Shown piece by piece: positions 1-8,361 of a stretch of 64,000 nucleotides of DNA. Origin of the DNA: Xenophilus sp. AP218F (GTDB lineage Bacteria; Pseudomonadota; Gammaproteobacteria; Burkholderiales; Chromobacteriaceae); NCBI GenBank assembly GCA_002213445.1, contig NJIE01000027.1, positions 1 through 64,000 of the forward strand, read 5' to 3'. Every line of letters begins with the position of its first letter. Position 1 is the stretch's first letter. The notes beneath the pieces are model-generated. The model searched no databases and was not told the origin of the DNA. It saw only the letters and a list, made by a program, of their open reading frames with translations. The translations under genes were made by a program, and so were the position numbers.

Positions 1-10
1 CGGTTATTCG

Positions 11-99
11 TTCTGTTAAAGAGCGGTGCTGATCGCTTCGTTTCGTTCGCTGCGTCAGCTGAGGAGGCGAACTATACGCCCCGACCCCTGACCCGTCAA
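11..99 (-). promoter_or_regulatory. rRNA operon promoter and boxA leader
   Basis: On the minus strand a -35 box TTGACG (94-99) is separated by exactly 17 bases from a -10 box TATAGT (71-76). A GC-rich discriminator follows. Further downstream a boxA-like antitermination element (GCTCTTTAACAG, about 12-24) is present. This arrangement is typical of rRNA operon leaders, so a 16S rRNA gene should begin beyond the left edge, transcribed leftwards. The rRNA itself is not in the window. Confidence 0.85.
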
Positions 100-271
100 C
101 ACCTTTGCGTCGGAAAATCGCAAAAAAACGGGCCGAAACACGCAAGTCATTGATCCGCAACGAAGCGACAGCCGGAACTTTTTAACCGCAGGCCCGTCAA
201 CCCCGACCATTCCGCCGCCGCCCCTCGCTCGCCGCCTGGCGAAACCGCCGATTTCAGGCGGCGAAACCATG

Positions 272-299
272 AAAAACGGGCCGACTGGCGTCGGCCCGC
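272..299 (-). terminator. rnr terminator
   Basis: Reading the minus strand, an 8-bp perfect stem (GGGCCGAC / GTCGGCCC, loop of four) is followed by CGTTTTTC. It lies about 55 bases beyond the rnr stop codon and is a standard intrinsic terminator. Confidence 0.85.
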
Positions 300-354
300 A
301 TCGCTACTTATATAGATTGCCATCAGACAAGCATCGTCAATCCTGTATCAGATA

Positions 355-3054
355 TCAGGAGCCTGTCTTGCCGCGACTGCGGCGCGTCCGCGGGGGCCTT
401 GTCACCGGCGCCGGATTCGCGCCTTCTGGCGAGGCCGCCGCCGGAGTGGATGCCGCTGGCTTTGGCGTAGTCGGCTTTGGCGTAGTCGGCTTTGGCGTAG
501 TGGGCTTTGGCGTAGTCGGCTTCGGCGTAGTCGGCTTCGGCGCAGTCGGCTTCGGCGTAGTCGGCTTCGGCGCAGTCGGCTTCGGCGTAGTCGGCTTCGG
601 CGTAGTCGGCTTCGGCGTAGTCGGCTTCGGCGTAGTCGGCTTCGGCGTAGTCGGCTGGGCAGCTCTCGGCATCGCGGATTGGTCGGCGGCCGAACTGCGC
701 GCCGCGGGCTTTCCCTTGGGCGCAGGCGGAAGGCCTGCCAGCTTCGCTTCCGGAATAGCAGGCGTGGCCACAGGCTCCGCGCTTGCCCTGCCGCCGCGAC
801 GCGAGCGGCTGCGCGACGACACCCGGTTTGCCGGCGCAGATTCCGCAGCAGCGATTTCCGGTTTCGAGGCCGGCCGATCGCCGTCTCTGACCAGGGCGAA
901 GTCTACTTGGGCGCTTTCCAGATTGGCGCTCACCACCTTGACCCTCAGCGTGTCGCCCAGGCGATACTGAACGCCGGTCTTCTCGCCGACGATGGCCTGG
1001 ACTTCCTTCTTGAAATGGAAGTAATCCTTGCCCAGTTCGGAGATGTGCACCAAACCCTCGACATACACGTCGTCCAGCAGCACGAAAACCCCGAAGCCGG
1101 TAACCGCGCTGATCTTGCCCTGGAAGATCTCGCCCACCTTGTCGCGCATATAGTAGGTTTTCAGCCAGGATTCGACGTCGCGGCTGGCGTCGTCGGCGCG
1201 CCGTTCGGTCATCGAACAGTGCTCGCCCAGTTGCGCCCACTTGCCGGGCTTGTACTTCTCCCCCTTGAGCACCGCCTTGATGGCGCGATGCACCAGCAGG
1301 TCGGGATAGCGGCGAATCGGCGAGGTGAAGTGGGTGTAAGCCTCGTAAGCCAGCCCGAAGTGGCCGTTGTTGTCCGGCGTGTAGACCGCTTGCTGCATCG
1401 AACGCAGCAGCATGGTCTGCAATACCGGCGCGTCCGGGCGGCCGTGAATGTGCTCGGCCAGCTTGGCGTAATCCTTGGCGCTCGGCTTGTCGTCGCCGCC
1501 CAGCGTCAGGCCCACCAGGCGCAGATAGGCGCGCAGGTTTTCCAGCTTCTCGGGCGTCGGCCCTTCATGCACGCGGAACAGCGCCTTGTGCCCGCTCTTG
1601 AGCAGGAAGTCGGCGGAGCAGACGTTGGCCGCCAGCATGCACTCTTCGATCAAGCGATGGGCGTTGTTGCGCACCACCGGCACGATGCGCTCGATCTTGC
1701 CCTGATCGTTGAAGATCATCTGGGTTTCGGTGGATTCGAACTCGATGGCGCCGCGCTTGGCGCGCGCGGCCAGCAATATCTTGAACAGGGCGTACAGATC
1801 CTGCACGTGGGCCAGCATCGGATGATCCGACCCATTCTGCAGCCAGTCCCACACCTGGTTGTAAGTGAGGCGGGCCTTGGACTGCATCACCGCCGGATAG
1901 AACTTGTACTTCTTCACCTCGCCCTTGGCGTTGATCTGCATGTCGCAGACCATGCACATGCGCTCCACTTCCGGGTTGAGCGAGCAGATGCCATTGGACA
2001 GCGCTTCGGGCAACATGGGAATGACGCGCCGCGGGAAGTAGACCGAGGTGCCGCGCTCGCGCGCGTCCGTGTCCAGCGCGTCGCCGGGCTGCACATAGAA
2101 GCTGACGTCGGCGATGGCCACTACCAGACGGAAACCCTTGCCGCTTTTCTCGGCGTATACCGCGTCGTCGAAGTCGCGGGCGGTCTCCCCGTCTATGGTG
2201 ACCAGCGGCAAGTCGCGCAGATCGACGCGGTCCTTGCTCCAGTCTTTCTTGCGCACCTTCTTGGGCGTCGCCTTGGCCTGCGCCAGCGCGTCTTCGGAAA
2301 AGACATGCGGCAATGCGTGCTTGCGCAAGGCGATTTCGATTTCCATGCCCGGGTCGGCGTAGTTGCCGAGCACCTCGGCCACCCGGCCCACCGGCTGACG
2401 ACGGCCGTCCGGGTACTGGACGATATCCACCGTCACCACCTGGCCGTCGGAAGCACCGGCCTCGCCGCCGGGTTCGATCAATATGTCGTGATTGATGCGC
2501 TTGTCTTCGGGACGGGCCACCCAGACGCCGCGCTCGTGCTGGATGCGGCATACCAGGCGCGTCACCGCGTGCTCCAGCACTTCGGCCACGCGGCCTTCCT
2601 GCCGGCCGCGGCGGTCCACGCCGGACGGCTGGATCATCACCCGGTCGCCATGCATCACTTTGCGCATTTCGCGTTCGGGCAGGAAAATGTCGACGCCCTT
2701 GCCTTCGCCCTCGTCCGGGGCGGCGAAGCCGTAGCCATCGCGATGGCCAACCACCTTGCAACGCACCAGATCGAGTTTTTCCGCGACGCAGACCGCGCCC
2801 TTGCGGTTGATGATCACCTGGCCGTCGCGCTCCATGGCGAGGAGCCGGCGTTCAAAGAAGGAAAGCTCGGCCTCGCTGATGGACAGCATCTGGGCCAGCT
2901 CTTCGGGGAACAGCGGCACGCCTTGCTCGGCGAGCAGCTGCAAAAGGTATTCTCGGCTCGGCAAAGGGTTGGCGTACTTGAGTTTTTCCCGTTCCAGATA
3001 GGGATCCTGTTCACGCAGAGACAGGATTTTTTGTTTTTTTTGAGCTTTAGCCAT
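355..3054 (-). CDS. rnr: Ribonuclease R
   Basis: 3'-5' exoribonuclease of the RNase II/R family that degrades structured RNA and takes part in tmRNA-linked decay and RNA quality control. The 899-residue product has an N-terminal helix-turn-helix/cold-shock region, an RNB catalytic domain with the acidic motif DGETARDFDD near residue 285, and an S1 domain at about 660-740. The start chosen is the ATG giving MAKAQKKQ, preceded by GAGGGTG; upstream in-frame starts would enter the divergent tRNA promoter. The basic C-terminal tail is unusual: residues about 801-865 are 13 copies of a T-(T/A)-P-K-P pentapeptide, followed by a TRPPRTRRSRGK end. RNase R proteins commonly carry a basic tail, but such a regular repeat is notable. 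Confidence 0.97.
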   Translation of the reverse strand: MAKAQKKQKILSLREQDPYLEREKLKYANPLPSREYLLQLLAEQGVPLFPEELAQMLSISEAELSFFERRLLAMERDGQVIINRKGAVCVAEKLDLVRCKVVGHRDGYGFAAPDEGEGKGVDIFLPEREMRKVMHGDRVMIQPSGVDRRGRQEGRVAEVLEHAVTRLVCRIQHERGVWVARPEDKRINHDILIEPGGEAGASDGQVVTVDIVQYPDGRRQPVGRVAEVLGNYADPGMEIEIALRKHALPHVFSEDALAQAKATPKKVRKKDWSKDRVDLRDLPLVTIDGETARDFDDAVYAEKSGKGFRLVVAIADVSFYVQPGDALDTDARERGTSVYFPRRVIPMLPEALSNGICSLNPEVERMCMVCDMQINAKGEVKKYKFYPAVMQSKARLTYNQVWDWLQNGSDHPMLAHVQDLYALFKILLAARAKRGAIEFESTETQMIFNDQGKIERIVPVVRNNAHRLIEECMLAANVCSADFLLKSGHKALFRVHEGPTPEKLENLRAYLRLVGLTLGGDDKPSAKDYAKLAEHIHGRPDAPVLQTMLLRSMQQAVYTPDNNGHFGLAYEAYTHFTSPIRRYPDLLVHRAIKAVLKGEKYKPGKWAQLGEHCSMTERRADDASRDVESWLKTYYMRDKVGEIFQGKISAVTGFGVFVLLDDVYVEGLVHISELGKDYFHFKKEVQAIVGEKTGVQYRLGDTLRVKVVSANLESAQVDFALVRDGDRPASKPEIAAAESAPANRVSSRSRSRRGGRASAEPVATPAIPEAKLAGLPPAPKGKPAARSSAADQSAMPRAAQPTTPKPTTPKPTTPKPTTPKPTTPKPTAPKPTTPKPTAPKPTTPKPTTPKPTTPKPTTPKPTTPKPAASTPAAASPEGANPAPVTRPPRTRRSRGKTGS
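458..652 (-). repeat. 15-bp tandem repeat in the rnr tail
   Basis: Thirteen consecutive 15-bp units (GGCTTYGGCGYAGTC type on the plus strand) encode TTPKP or TAPKP in the rnr frame. Units differ at a few silent positions (TTT/TTC) and at one Thr/Ala position. The 15-bp period keeps the reading frame, so copy-number change would lengthen or shorten the tail without disrupting RNase R. Confidence 0.95.
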
Positions 3055-3081
3055 TGACACCCTCGAGGATATGTCTATAAT
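3054..3081 (+). promoter_or_regulatory. tRNA-Leu array promoter
   Basis: Consensus sigma-70 promoter: TTGACA (3054-3059), 16-bp spacer, TATAAT (3076-3081), about 45 bases upstream of the first tRNA-Leu. The first base of the -35 box is also the complement of the rnr start-codon A, so the tRNA promoter and the rnr translation start overlap back to back. Confidence 0.9.
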
Positions 3082-3126
3082 TCGCGTCTCGTTGCAGAGA
3101 TGCAGCAGATGATACAGCAAAGCGAC

Positions 3127-3213
3127 GCCCAGGTGGCGGAATTGGTAGACGCACTAGGTTCAGGTCCTAGCGCCCGCAAGGGTGTGGAAGTTCGAGTCTT
3201 CTCTTGGGCACCA
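3127..3213 (+). tRNA. tRNA-Leu(CAG), copy 1
   Basis: An 87-base tRNA with a 7-bp acceptor stem (GCCCAGG / CTTGGGC), a long variable arm typical of class II tRNAs, anticodon loop TTCAGGT (anticodon CAG) and encoded CCA. First of three identical copies. Confidence 0.96.
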
Positions 3214-3276
3214 ACGGAATTCATTGCGGTCAGTCTAAAGACTGGTCGGGCAGTAAAAGATTATAGATAGTCGCAG

Positions 3277-3363
3277 GCCCAGGTGGCGGAATTGGTAGAC
3301 GCACTAGGTTCAGGTCCTAGCGCCCGCAAGGGTGTGGAAGTTCGAGTCTTCTCTTGGGCACCA
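3277..3363 (+). tRNA. tRNA-Leu(CAG), copy 2
   Basis: Identical to copy 1 over all 87 bases, anticodon CAG, CCA encoded. Expressed from the promoter ahead of copy 1, since the spacer holds no clear promoter of its own. Confidence 0.96.
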
Positions 3364-3426
3364 ACGGAATTCATTGCGGTCAGTCTAAAGACTGGTCGGG
3401 CAGTAAAAGATTATAGATAGTCGCAG

Positions 3427-3513
3427 GCCCAGGTGGCGGAATTGGTAGACGCACTAGGTTCAGGTCCTAGCGCCCGCAAGGGTGTGGAAGTTCGAGTCTT
3501 CTCTTGGGCACCA
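3427..3513 (+). tRNA. tRNA-Leu(CAG), copy 3
   Basis: Identical to copies 1 and 2. A terminator begins within ten bases of its CCA end, closing the tri-tRNA transcript. Confidence 0.96.
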
Positions 3514-3518
3514 ATACG

Positions 3519-3550
3519 AAAACCCCGTTGACGCGAGTCGACGGGGTTTT
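3519..3550. terminator. Bidirectional terminator
   Basis: Near-perfect stem AAAACCCCGTTGAC / GTCGACGGGGTTTT with loop GCGA. The A and T runs on both flanks let it end the tRNA-Leu transcript (plus strand) and the convergent histidine kinase transcript (minus strand). Confidence 0.9.
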
Positions 3551-3556
3551 CCGCAT

Positions 3557-4966
3557 TCAGCCGTCCGCAGGCGGAAAGCTCAGCGATACCAGCAAGCCGC
3601 CGTCCGCGTTGTCGTCCAGGCGCAGCCTGGCGGCATGGCGGCTGGCGATTTCGCGCACGATGGCCAAACCCAGGCCGCTGCCCTCCTCGGCCGCGTCCCG
3701 TCCGCGATAAAAACGCAGCAACACCTTGTCGCGCTCGGCCGCCGGGATGCCGTTGCCGTTGTCCGCCACCTGCAAACCGGGCCTGGGCTCGGCCATGGCG
3801 CGCACGGTGACCACCCCGCCCGCCGCCCGCGCGCCGTAGCGCAGCGCATTGTCGATCAGGTTGTTGAGCAGCTCCTGCAACAGCGCCGGGTTGCCATTCA
3901 CCCACACCGTCTCGTCGCCCTCGTACCCCAGATCCACGCCCTGGCGATGCGCGCTCATCGCCCATTCCAGCGCCACCTCGCGCGCCAGCTGCGCCAGGTT
4001 GACCCGCTGCAAGGGCATGGTCTGGCCGTTGTCCGGCTCCAGCCTGGACATCTGCAACAGCTGCCGCACCATGTGCCCGGCGTGGCGCGAGGTGGCCAAC
4101 AGCTTGGCCAGCTGCCGCCGCTGCTCGGGGCTGGCCGCTTCGCGGCTGGCCAGTTCCGCCTGGGCCTGCATCACGGCGAGCGGCGTCTTGAGCTGATGGG
4201 CGGCGTCGTCGATGAAACGGCGGCGCGCGGCGAACAGCCGCTGCAACCTCTCGCTATGCAGATTCAGCGCTTCCACCAGCGGCAAAACCTCGCCCGGCAG
4301 CCCCGCCACGCTCAAGGGCTGCAACTCGCCCTCCTTGCGTTGCGACACCTCCGCCGACAGGCGCTGCAGCGGGCGCAGGCCGCGGCCCACCGCCAGGAAG
4401 ACGATCAGCAGCAGCACCAGCACCAGAAACAGCTCCTGCAACAGGGAACCCAGCAGCAAGCCGCGCGCCAGGTCGTGACGCGATTCCGGCGTCTCCGCCA
4501 CCTGCACCAAGATATCGCGATTGCTCAGCGTCAGCATGTCGCGCACCGGCACCCGCAGGCTGACCAGCCTGACGCTCTCGCCGTGATAGTCGGCGTCGGA
4601 GAACTGCGCCTCGGGAGCCTGGGCGTCTCGCCGCGGCGGCGGCGGCAAGTCCTCATAGCCAGTCAGCGGCCGGCCCGCTTCGTCGCTGACCCGGTAAAAC
4701 ACCTTGCCGGCGGCGTTGCTTTCAAACATCTGCAAGGCGAAGTACGGGATATCGACCTTGATCTCGCCGTTATGGCTGCTGACGCCGTTGGCGATGGCGC
4801 GCGCCGAGGTGTGCAACATGCGATCGAAAGCGGCGTTGGCGCCTTGCAAGCTGCGCTGATAGGTCAGGCCGGCATCCACCGCCAGCAACAGCAGCAGCGG
4901 CAGCAACAGCCTCCACAACAAACGCAGGCGCAGGCTTTCCGGCCGCGTCGAATGTCTTTTGCCCAT
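3557..4966 (-). CDS. Sensor histidine kinase (TctE-like)
   Basis: Inner-membrane sensor kinase, 469 residues. A first membrane segment (about 17-35) is followed by a periplasmic region of about 130 residues resembling the N-terminal sensor domain of two-component kinases of the TctE type. A second membrane segment (about 172-193) and a HAMP-like linker come next. The dimerisation/phosphoacceptor box AAHQLKTPL carries the His near residue 257. The ATPase domain shows the N box (NNLIDNALRYG), G1 (DNGNGIP) and G2 (GSGLGLAI). It lies nine bases downstream of the response regulator, so they form one operon. The ligand is unknown. The divergent solute-binding protein gene suggests nutrient sensing, which is inference. 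Confidence 0.9.
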   Translation of the reverse strand: MGKRHSTRPESLRLRLLWRLLLPLLLLLAVDAGLTYQRSLQGANAAFDRMLHTSARAIANGVSSHNGEIKVDIPYFALQMFESNAAGKVFYRVSDEAGRPLTGYEDLPPPPRRDAQAPEAQFSDADYHGESVRLVSLRVPVRDMLTLSNRDILVQVAETPESRHDLARGLLLGSLLQELFLVLVLLLIVFLAVGRGLRPLQRLSAEVSQRKEGELQPLSVAGLPGEVLPLVEALNLHSERLQRLFAARRRFIDDAAHQLKTPLAVMQAQAELASREAASPEQRRQLAKLLATSRHAGHMVRQLLQMSRLEPDNGQTMPLQRVNLAQLAREVALEWAMSAHRQGVDLGYEGDETVWVNGNPALLQELLNNLIDNALRYGARAAGGVVTVRAMAEPRPGLQVADNGNGIPAAERDKVLLRFYRGRDAAEEGSGLGLAIVREIASRHAARLRLDDNADGGLLVSLSFPPADG

Positions 4967-4975
4967 GCCGCCCCG

Positions 4976-5641
4976 CTACTGCTCGGCCAGCAGGTAGCCC
5001 AGCCCGCGCAAGGTGACGATGCCGACGCCGCTGTCGGCCAGCTTCTTGCGCAGCCGGTAGACGTAGATTTCCATCGCCTCGGCGCTGCCGGACTCCTCCA
5101 GGCCGAAAATCTTCTCCGACAGCACATCCTTGCTGATCGCCCGGCCGCCTTGCAGCATCAACAGTTCCAGCACCGCGTGCTCGCGCGGGGTGAGTTTCAG
5201 CGCCTCGCCCGCCAGCGTGAACATCCGGCAGCTGCCGTCGTAGCACAGCGCGCCGCAACTGAGGCGGTTATGATCATGGCCGTGGCTGCGGCGGATCAGG
5301 GCGCGCACCCGCGCTTCCAGTTCACCCAGATCAAAGGGCTTGGACAGGTAATCGTCGGCGCCCATGTCCAGGCCGCGCACCCGGTCCTCCACCGAGCCGT
5401 GAGCGGTCAGGATCAGCACCGGCATGGACTTGCGGCGCGCTCGCAGGCGCTTGAGCACCTCCCAGCCGTCCAGCCGCGGCAAGGCCAGGTCCAGTATCAC
5501 CAGCGCGTAGTCCTGGGTATGCAGCACGTGGTCGGCCGCCTGGCCGTCGTACATCACGTCGACGGCGAAACCGGCTTGCTCCAGCGCTTTATGCAGGGAC
5601 TCCGCCAGCGACCGGTTGTCTTCCACCAAAAGCAATCGCAT
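4976..5641 (-). CDS. OmpR-family response regulator
   Basis: 221-residue two-component regulator. The receiver domain begins MRLLLVEDN and has the phosphoacceptor Asp in VILDLALPRLDGW (about residue 51) and the conserved Lys in YLSKPFDLGEL. The C-terminal half is an OmpR/PhoB winged helix (LTPREHAVLELLML... VYRLRKKL). The ATG at 5641 was preferred to an upstream TTG because it gives the usual receiver N-terminus. Partner of the kinase immediately downstream (TctD/QseB-like subfamily). Target genes cannot be read from the sequence, though the divergent binding-protein gene is the obvious candidate. Confidence 0.92.
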   Translation of the reverse strand: MRLLLVEDNRSLAESLHKALEQAGFAVDVMYDGQAADHVLHTQDYALVILDLALPRLDGWEVLKRLRARRKSMPVLILTAHGSVEDRVRGLDMGADDYLSKPFDLGELEARVRALIRRSHGHDHNRLSCGALCYDGSCRMFTLAGEALKLTPREHAVLELLMLQGGRAISKDVLSEKIFGLEESGSAEAMEIYVYRLRKKLADSGVGIVTLRGLGYLLAEQ

Positions 5642-5671
5642 GACAGACAAGTTTGAAAACGGATTGAGAGG

Positions 5672-5682
5672 ATTAGTCTAAT
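5672..5682. promoter_or_regulatory. Palindrome in divergent promoter region
   Basis: The 119-bp gap between the response regulator and the binding-protein gene contains the perfect palindrome ATTAGTCTAAT, overlapping a possible -10 (TAATAT) for the rightward gene. It could be an operator for the adjacent regulator, but nothing else supports this. Confidence 0.3.
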
Positions 5683-5760
5683 ATCATGAGTCGGCGTTCC
5701 AAGCCAGCCAAGTTTCCCCGCGAGACGCTCCCGTTCAAGGCCCAATCAGGAAGAAAACCC

Positions 5761-6852
5761 ATGCGAGCAATCCATCGCCTGCTGGCGCTAGGCCTGGCCG
5801 CGCTGCCGATCGGCGGCGCTCTGGCCGCGCCCGCGCACTACCCGTCCAGCTATCGGAACCTGGAGCGCGCCGCCGCAGACGAGGGCAGGCTGGTGATCTA
5901 CGCCGCCACCGACAGCGCCGCGGCCCGCCCGCTGCTCAAGGATTTCCAGGCGCTCTACCCAGCGGTGAAAGTGACGTACCACGAGATGAACAGCGCCGAA
6001 ATCCACAGCCGCTTCACCCGCGAAAACGCCGCCGGCAAAGACAGCGCCGATTTGCTGTGGAGCCCGGCCATGGACTTGCAGGTCAAGCTGGTCAACGACG
6101 GCTACGCCGCCCGCTACGCTTCCCCGGAAATCCCCAGGCTGCCCAAATGGGCGCATTACCGGCAACAGGCTTACGCCACCACCTACGAGCCGGTGGCCAT
6201 CGTCTACAACAAGCGCCTGCTCAAGCCGGGAGAAATCCCCCAAACCCGCGCCAAGCTGATCCGCATCGTCAAGGCCGACCCGGCGCGCTTTCGCGGCAAA
6301 CTCGCCACTTACGACATCGAGCGCTCCGGCGCGGGCTTCAACTTCCTGACCCAGGACTACCGCTACAGCCGGCAAGCTATCTGGGAGCTGACGCGCGCGC
6401 TGGGCCAGGCCGGCGTGCAGCTGCACACCTCCACCGGCGAGATCATGGAGCGCGTCGCCGCCGGCGACAGCCTGATCGGCTACAACATGCTGGGCTCCTA
6501 CGCCTTCGCCAAAGCCAAGAAAGACCCGGCCATAGGCTACGTTTACCCCAAGGACTACACCCAGATCGTCAGCCGTCTGGCCATCGTCTCCAAGACCGCG
6601 CGCCATCCCAACGCGGCGCGGCTATGGCTGGATTACCTGCTTTCGCGGCGCGGCCAGGACGTGCTCGCCAACCAGGCCGACCTGTTCTCGCTGCGCGACG
6701 ACGTCGCCGGCCCGGCCACCCTGTCCGCCTTGCGCGGCCAGCTGGGCGCCAGCGCCCAAGCGATAGAAATCGGCCCCGGCCTGCTGGTTTATCTGGATCA
6801 GGCCAAGCGCCGCGAGTTCATGCGCAGCTGGCGGCAGGCGCTGCGGGAGTAA
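5761..6852 (+). CDS. Periplasmic solute-binding protein (AfuA/FutA-like)
   Basis: 363-residue exported protein of the family 1 extracellular solute-binding proteins. The signal peptide is MRAIHRLLALGLAALPIGGALA, cleaved near AAP. The mature part shows the family pattern LVIYAATD ... LLKDFQALYP near the N-terminus and DLLWSPAMD later. The start at 5761 follows AGGAAG; a longer frame from 5686 would bury the signal peptide. No ABC permease or ATPase gene lies beside it. It is divergent from a two-component system, so it may either supply a transporter encoded elsewhere or present its ligand to the kinase, as PgtC-like proteins do. Ligand class (ferric iron, sugar phosphate or polyamine) cannot be assigned. 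Confidence 0.8.
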   Translation: MRAIHRLLALGLAALPIGGALAAPAHYPSSYRNLERAAADEGRLVIYAATDSAAARPLLKDFQALYPAVKVTYHEMNSAEIHSRFTRENAAGKDSADLLWSPAMDLQVKLVNDGYAARYASPEIPRLPKWAHYRQQAYATTYEPVAIVYNKRLLKPGEIPQTRAKLIRIVKADPARFRGKLATYDIERSGAGFNFLTQDYRYSRQAIWELTRALGQAGVQLHTSTGEIMERVAAGDSLIGYNMLGSYAFAKAKKDPAIGYVYPKDYTQIVSRLAIVSKTARHPNAARLWLDYLLSRRGQDVLANQADLFSLRDDVAGPATLSALRGQLGASAQAIEIGPGLLVYLDQAKRREFMRSWRQALRE

Positions 6853-6858
6853 GCGGAC

Positions 6859-8271
6859 TCAGCGCCCGCCCCCCGTCTCGCCCGGGGCGGCCAACTGCGC
6901 GCCCGCGTCGGCGGGCAAGCGCCGGAACAGCAGGCAGGACAAGGCGGTGAGGCTGGCCATGAAGACGAAGGCCCAGGCGAAATCGCTGGCCGCGATCTCA
7001 TGATGCCCCTGCAGCCAGGACGCGCCCTGCAAGGCGAACGCCCCCACCGTCACGCCGAAACCCGCCGCCAGCTGCTGCGCCACGCTGGAGAGGCTGGTGG
7101 CGTGGCTCATGCGCGGCTGGCTGATGTCGGCGAAGGTGATGGCGTTGAGGCTGGTGAACTGCAAGGAGCGCAAGCAGCCGCCCAGCAAGAACACCGCCAG
7201 CATCAGCAGGTGCGGCGTATCGGCGCGAAACAGCGCGAACACGCCCACCGACAGGCCGGCCAGCACGCTGTTGACCATCAGGATGCGGCGAAAGCCGAAC
7301 ACCCGCAGCACGCGGGCGACGATGGTCTTCATGAAGATCGCGCCCAGCGCGGTGGAGCAGGTCAACAGGCCCGACTCGAACGGCGTGAAGCCAAAGCCCA
7401 GCTGCAACATCAGGGGCAGCAGGAAGGGAATGGTGCCGATGCCGACGCGGAACATGAAGCCGCCGACCACGCCGGCGTTGAAGGTCGGAATGCGCAGCAG
7501 GGACAGGTCGAGCAGCGGGTGCTCGCCGCGCCGGTAATGGCGCAGATAGGCCAGCAGCAGCGCGCCGCCCAGCGCGGTCAAGCCGGCGGAAGCCGCCACC
7601 GGCAGCATGTGCTTGCCTTCCGAGGCCAGCCCCAGCATCAGCAGCGACAACCCCGCGCCGGTCAGCGCGAAGCCCCATGCGTCCAGCGGCGGCACCTCGT
7701 CCTCTTTCAGGTTGGCGACGTAGCGGCCGGCCAGGATCAAACCCAGCACGCCGATGGGCAGGTTGATCAGGAAAATCCAGCGCCAGTGAAAATACGTGCT
7801 GATGAAGCCGCCCAGCGGCGGGCCGATCACCGGCCCCAGCAGCGCCGGCACGGTCAGATAACTGAGCGCCGTCACCAGTTCGGCCTTGCTGGTGGTGCGC
7901 AGGATCACCAGCCGCCCCACCGGCACCATCATCGCCCCCCCTATGCCCTGCACGAAACGCGCCAGCACGAAGCCGTGCAAGGTGCTGCTCGCCGCGCACA
8001 GCAAGGAGCCGAGCATGAACACCGCGATGGCTGAGCGGAACACCCGCCGCGCGCCGAAGCGGTCCGCCATCCAGCCGCTGATCGGAATGAACACCGCCAG
8101 GCTGACCAGATAGGAGGTCAGCGCCAGCTTGAGCGAGATCGGGTCTACCGCCAGATCGCGGGCGATGGCGGGCAAGGAGGTGGATATCACGGTGGCGTCC
8201 ATGTTTTCCATGAACAGCGCGGTGGCGATGATCAGCGGCGTGAGCATGCCGGGAGCGATTCTGAACTGCAT
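6859..8271 (-). CDS. MFS drug-efflux transporter, DHA2 family
   Basis: 470-residue polytopic membrane protein of the EmrB/QacA (DHA2) type. The N-terminus reads LIIATALFMENMDATVISTSLPAIARD, the family's motif D1-like helix 1. The MFS motif A appears as GWMADRFGARRVFR, and motif C-like glycine/proline-rich sequence (LLGPVIGPPLGGF) lies in helix 5. Predicted proton-driven drug or metabolite exporter of the inner membrane. It converges on the binding-protein gene with six bases between them. No EmrA-type adaptor accompanies it. The start is uncertain: an in-frame GTG lies 13 codons upstream and neither has a strong ribosome site. Confidence 0.85.
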   Translation of the reverse strand: MQFRIAPGMLTPLIIATALFMENMDATVISTSLPAIARDLAVDPISLKLALTSYLVSLAVFIPISGWMADRFGARRVFRSAIAVFMLGSLLCAASSTLHGFVLARFVQGIGGAMMVPVGRLVILRTTSKAELVTALSYLTVPALLGPVIGPPLGGFISTYFHWRWIFLINLPIGVLGLILAGRYVANLKEDEVPPLDAWGFALTGAGLSLLMLGLASEGKHMLPVAASAGLTALGGALLLAYLRHYRRGEHPLLDLSLLRIPTFNAGVVGGFMFRVGIGTIPFLLPLMLQLGFGFTPFESGLLTCSTALGAIFMKTIVARVLRVFGFRRILMVNSVLAGLSVGVFALFRADTPHLLMLAVFLLGGCLRSLQFTSLNAITFADISQPRMSHATSLSSVAQQLAAGFGVTVGAFALQGASWLQGHHEIAASDFAWAFVFMASLTALSCLLFRRLPADAGAQLAAPGETGGGR

Positions 8272-8361
8272 GACAGGAGCAATTTTGTGGCGCAAACCGC
8301 AGTGTAGCACCGTCGGCGGCCCGCCACGCCGGCAACGCGTTGCCGTCTGTGAAGCGCATGG

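Larger units (their letters stand above)
3127..3513 (+). repeat. 150-bp tandem tRNA repeat
   Basis: The unit of 87-base tRNA plus 63-base spacer recurs with a period of exactly 150 bases (tRNA starts at 3127, 3277 and 3427). The two spacers are identical and contain the small hairpin CAGTC-TAAA-GACTG. The sequence before copy 1 differs from the spacer, so the duplication unit appears to be tRNA plus downstream spacer. Confidence 0.95.

Noticed and set aside
458..652. Possible CRISPR-like array
   Set aside because: The units are contiguous 15-mers without spacers and encode the in-frame tail of RNase R.
269..970. Plus-strand frame encoding a Gly-Phe-Val repeat protein
   Set aside because: It is the antisense reading of the rnr 15-bp repeats, has no ribosome site, and overlaps the rnr terminator.
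679..3057. Long plus-strand open frame opposite rnr
   Set aside because: GC-rich antisense frames stay open by codon bias; composition (His/Arg/Val-rich) and lack of family motifs mark it as a shadow.
3127..3513. tRNA-Leu array as an attachment site of an integrated element
   Set aside because: No integrase gene and no second copy of the tRNA 3' end was seen in the 3.5-13 kb block, so only the weaker accessory-block observation is kept.
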